DNA of 64,000 nt from contig OZ241870.1 in assembly GCA_965202875.1 (NCBI GenBank), positions 2,728,001 to 2,792,000 on the forward strand, read 5' to 3'. A model generated the notes under the pieces. That model was not told the DNA's origin and ran no database searches. It worked only from the letters and a program-made list of their open reading frames with translations. The first letter of the stretch is position 1; each line of letters opens with the position of its first letter. Origin of the DNA: HK1 sp965202875 (GTDB lineage: Bacteria > Pseudomonadota > Gammaproteobacteria > HK1). Below are positions 61,190-64,000 of the stretch, piece by piece. The translations under genes and the position numbers were made by a program.

Positions 61190-64000
61190 ATGCGGGCGGG
61201 TAACATCGGGAGATTCCCCGGCGAGGCCGTATCGAGACCGACCTTGAACCAGATTGCCGGCCTGCTGCCCGAACGTCCCCCTCGCGTCGGCGAGCTCGTC
61301 GAAGTGCGCTCGCGGCGCTGGCTCGTGGAGGCGGTGGAGACCCCCGCGCCGCCCGCGTCCCCGCGGGTCGCCCTCGCCTGCGCCGACGACGACGCCCAGG
61401 GCCGGACCCTGGAGGTCTGGTGGGACTTCGAGATCGACCGCCGCATCCTGGAGCAGGAAGCGTGGAGCGCCATCGGCGCGCGAGGCTTCGACCCGCCCCG
61501 CCACTTCGGCGCCTTCCTGCATACGCTGCGCTGGAACTGCGTCACCGCCACCGACCCGAGCCTCTTCCAGTCCCCGTTCCGGGCCGGCATCCGCATCGAC
61601 GCCTACCAGATGGAGCCCTTGCGCAAGGCGCTCCGCCTGCCGCGCGTGAACCTCTTCATCGCCGACGACACCGGCCTCGGCAAAACCATCGAAGCGGGCC
61701 TCATCGCCCGCGAGCTGCTCCTTCGCAAGAAGGTCCGGACGATCGTCGTCGCCGCGCCCGCCTCCGTCCTGGAGCAGTGGAAGGCGGAGATGGAGGAGCG
61801 CTTCGGGCTCCTCTTCGTGATCCTCGACCGCGCCCGGCTCGCCCGGGTTCGCCAGGAGCGAGGCTTCGGCGTCAACCCGTGGCACACCCACAGCCGCTTT
61901 CTCGTCTCCCACAACCTGCTCATCGATCCGATCTGGGCGGACCCCATGCGCGAGTGGCTCGGCGAGATGCGGCCGGGCAGCCTGCTGATCCTGGACGAAG
62001 CCCACCACGCCGCCCCGTCGAGCGGCGGGCGTTACGGCATCGAGACGAAGTTCACCCGCGCGGTCCGCGATCTCGGAGGGCGTTTCGAGCACCGCCTGTT
62101 CCTGTCCGCCACGCCCCACAACGGCCACTCCAACAGCTTCTCCACCCTGCTGGAGCTGCTCGACCCGTACCGCTTCACCCGCGGGGTGCCGGTCCGGGGC
62201 AAGGGCGCGCTCGAAGACGTGATGGTGCGGCGCATCAAGGAGGACGTCCGCCAGATCCAGGGCGGCTTTCCGGAACGGGACGTGCGGCCCGTGGTCATCG
62301 ACGGCCTGCCGGAGGACGCCCCGGAGCTCGTGCTCTCCCGCTTCCTCGACGAGTACCGCGGCCTGCGGGAGGAACGGCTGAAGACCGGCACGGCACGCGC
62401 CCGGGCTGCCGCCGCCCTGCTCGTGGTGGGCCTGCAACAGAAGCTGCTCTCGTCCATCGAGGCCTTCGCCATTTCGCTGGCGAGGCATCGGGTGACGGTG
62501 CGCAAGCAGTGGGAGCGCGCGAGGGCCGGCGAGGCGGAGGTCTCCGTCTCGGCAGTCTCGGCGCCGACACCTTCCCCTCCTGGGAGCGGGTCGGAACGGA
62601 TGACGGCCGGCGAGGCGGAGGGCTCCGTCTCGGCAGTCTCGGCGCCGACACCTTCCCCTCCTGGGAGCGGGTCGGAGCGGATGACGGCCGGCGAGGCGGA
62701 GGGCGAGGCGGACGGCTCCGGCCGTGGCGGCGCCCTTGCGAGCGGCGCCCGCGAGCGCAGTCGCCTGGAGACCCGGCCGGGAGGAATCGCCGCCATCCCC
62801 GACCCACGCGGCAACGGGCGGGGAGCGGATTCCATCCATGCGGACGCCGGCCGGTTCGCGAGCCCTCCCGGCGCGGACGACGAACGCGCCGAGCTCAGCG
62901 ACGGCGAGAGCGAAGCGGAGGAAGCCGCGCAGATCGCCGCTCTCGACGCCGCCGCCGAGGCCGAAGCGGCCGGGGCCGGAGCCAGGGACGCGAAGGCGGA
63001 GGCGATCCGGCGCCGGGAGGAGGTCCTTCTCGACCGGATGGAGGAAGTGGCTTCCGGCGCCCGCGGGCTTCCGGACGCCAAGACCCGCCGCCTGATCGAC
63101 TGGATCCGCGACAACCTGTGCCCGGCGCTGCCGCGCCCCGGCGGGCGCTCCCGTCACGGCGGCGGCACCCCCGCCCGCGACGCCTCCCCGGCTCGCCGGG
63201 AGGGTCGCGGCGGGCAGGTACGGACGGAGGCCGCCAGCGCCTCGGGCGGCGGCACCCTCCCCGCTCGCAAGGAAGCGACCCCTTCCTTGCCTCGCGCCGC
63301 CGCGGCGGAGAGCGCCGGCGATTCCGCGCAGCGGGCTCGCCAAGCGACCGCGCCCGCGCCAGCGGCCACCCCTCGCTGGAACGACGCCCGGGTGTTGATC
63401 TTCACGGAGAACGTCGTCGGCACCAAGCGCTACCTGCGCGAGATGCTCGAACAGGCCGTCGCCGGCACCCACCTCGCCGAGGAGCGTATCGAGACCATCG
63501 ACGGACAAACCGTGGGGGCGAAGCGCAAGGAGATCCAGCGCCGCTTCAACGCCGACCCCGCGCGCGACCCGCTGCGCATCCTCATCGCCACCGACGCCGC
63601 CCGCGAGGGGCTGAACTTCCAGGCCCACTGCACCGACCTCTTCCACTTCGACCTGCCCTGGAACCCCGGCCGCATCGAGCAGCGCAACGGGCGCATCGAC
63701 CGCAAGCTGCAACCGGCGCCGCGGGTGCGCTGCCACTACTTCGTCCTGCCGCAGCGCGCCGAGGACCACGTCCTGGAGGTCCTGGTCAGGAAGACCGACA
63801 CCATCAAGCGCGAGCTCGGCAGCCTCTCCAAGGTGATCGACGACGACGTCGAACGCCGTCTTCGCGGCGGCATCCGCCACCGGGACGCGAAGCGCCTCGC
63901 GCGCGAGATCGAAGCGGCGGATCTCGACCGGGAGAAGAAGCGCGTCGCGGCCGAGGAGCTCGAAGCCGCCCGTGAGCGCCAGGACGACCTCAAGGCGCAG
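61190..64000 (+). CDS. drmD: SNF2 helicase, DISARM DrmD-like, 3' end outside window
   Basis: At least 937 residues, with the frame open at the window end. The N-terminal region (LPERPPRVGELVEVRSRRWL, then RWNCVTATDPSLFQSPFRAG) and the helicase core IRIDAYQMEPLRKALRLPRV match DrmD/RapA-type SNF2 ATPases. Walker A is DDTGLGKTIEAG (159-170), then LLILDEAHHAAPSSGGRYGI and FLSATPHNGHSNSF. The C-terminal helicase half has DAAREGLNFQAHCTDLFHFD and GRIEQRNGRIDRKLQP. Residues about 443-730 between the halves are a Gly/Ser/Glu/Ala-rich insert with an 81-bp tandem repeat and some helical sequence. DISARM class 1 loci carry drmD followed by methyltransferase, drmA, drmB and drmC; those would lie beyond the window. 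The start is uncertain (ATG 61190 or TTG 61244). Confidence 0.8.
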   Translation, partial: MRAGNIGRFPGEAVSRPTLNQIAGLLPERPPRVGELVEVRSRRWLVEAVETPAPPASPRVALACADDDAQGRTLEVWWDFEIDRRILEQEAWSAIGARGFDPPRHFGAFLHTLRWNCVTATDPSLFQSPFRAGIRIDAYQMEPLRKALRLPRVNLFIADDTGLGKTIEAGLIARELLLRKKVRTIVVAAPASVLEQWKAEMEERFGLLFVILDRARLARVRQERGFGVNPWHTHSRFLVSHNLLIDPIWADPMREWLGEMRPGSLLILDEAHHAAPSSGGRYGIETKFTRAVRDLGGRFEHRLFLSATPHNGHSNSFSTLLELLDPYRFTRGVPVRGKGALEDVMVRRIKEDVRQIQGGFPERDVRPVVIDGLPEDAPELVLSRFLDEYRGLREERLKTGTARARAAAALLVVGLQQKLLSSIEAFAISLARHRVTVRKQWERARAGEAEVSVSAVSAPTPSPPGSGSERMTAGEAEGSVSAVSAPTPSPPGSGSERMTAGEAEGEADGSGRGGALASGARERSRLETRPGGIAAIPDPRGNGRGADSIHADAGRFASPPGADDERAELSDGESEAEEAAQIAALDAAAEAEAAGAGARDAKAEAIRRREEVLLDRMEEVASGARGLPDAKTRRLIDWIRDNLCPALPRPGGRSRHGGGTPARDASPARREGRGGQVRTEAASASGGGTLPARKEATPSLPRAAAAESAGDSAQRARQATAPAPAATPRWNDARVLIFTENVVGTKRYLREMLEQAVAGTHLAEERIETIDGQTVGAKRKEIQRRFNADPARDPLRILIATDAAREGLNFQAHCTDLFHFDLPWNPGRIEQRNGRIDRKLQPAPRVRCHYFVLPQRAEDHVLEVLVRKTDTIKRELGSLSKVIDDDVERRLRGGIRHRDAKRLAREIEAADLDREKKRVAAEELEAARERQDDLKAQ
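62525..62700 (+). repeat. 81-bp in-frame tandem repeat in drmD-like gene
   Basis: Units start at 62525, 62606 and 62687 (third partial). They differ by only a few bases, each encoding 27 residues like EAEGSVSAVSAPTPSPPGSG followed by SERMTAG. The high identity suggests recent expansion, in the linker between the two helicase halves. Confidence 0.9.

Noticed and set aside
60704..63880. Open antisense frame of more than 1000 codons opposite the helicase gene
   Set aside because: It is the shadow of the high-GC helicase coding strand. Composition is Arg/Gly/Ala-rich and no family motifs appear, while the sense strand has a full set of helicase motifs.

Overview
The window is high-GC DNA from a proteobacterium, most likely a gammaproteobacterium. 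The basis is an HspQ gene, a sigma-54/IHF-controlled pspABC set with divergent pspF, a hemC-hemD pair, PQQ genes and an FmdB zinc ribbon. A free-living or host-associated marine lineage rich in Fe/2-oxoglutarate dioxygenases, relic genes and mobile DNA would fit, but that is inference. No rRNA, tRNA or CRISPR array was seen.

Left part (1-21.6 kb). The end of a heme A synthase gene is followed by a TPR protein, an SDR dehydrogenase, a TauD-type dioxygenase and an acyl-CoA synthetase. A decayed zone (7.8-12.4 kb) holds inverted copies of a small membrane/coiled-coil gene family and IS1634, IS1380 and IS3 fragments. Metabolic genes follow: a PhyH dioxygenase, a fumarate-reductase-like flavoprotein with its own 2Fe-2S partner, an amidohydrolase and a DAO-type oxidoreductase. 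A Fic protein comes next, then relics of argG and of a GNAT acetyltransferase.

Middle (21.8-42.5 kb). pqqE and pqqA lie together with a strong hairpin between them and no pqqBCD. Then come a histidine kinase and a sigma-54-type regulator with a repetitive N-terminus, an MrpD-like antiporter subunit with a small partner, hemC-hemD, HPr, a branched-chain aminotransferase, hspQ, a lipoprotein, the psp locus, FmdB, a GNAT enzyme, an EutA-like racemase and a 5'-truncated DUF4143 ATPase.

Transport and catabolic cluster (42.5-53.5 kb, minus strand). A complete carbohydrate-type ABC importer (ATPase, binding protein, two permeases) is followed by three SnoaL-like proteins and a bicupin. An intact IS1182-family element sits inside the cluster. 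This is a coherent operon of unknown substrate.

Right end (53.8-64 kb). Two subunits of a molybdenum hydroxylase (FAD and 2Fe-2S) lack the molybdopterin subunit. gltD follows. The last 142 bp of the gltD locus is repeated 4 kb further on with one mismatch, and the two copies bracket a convergent pair: an HNH nuclease and an 891-residue protein with two DNA methyltransferase domains. A DrmD-type (DISARM) SNF2 helicase begins just after the second copy and runs off the window. I read this as a defence island at the 3' end of gltD.

Two themes recur. Several otherwise ordinary proteins carry long low-complexity inserts at domain boundaries. Several relics or gene sets keep both ends but lack the middle: argG, a quinone reductase, the IS1634 transposase, and possibly pqqA-pqqE.
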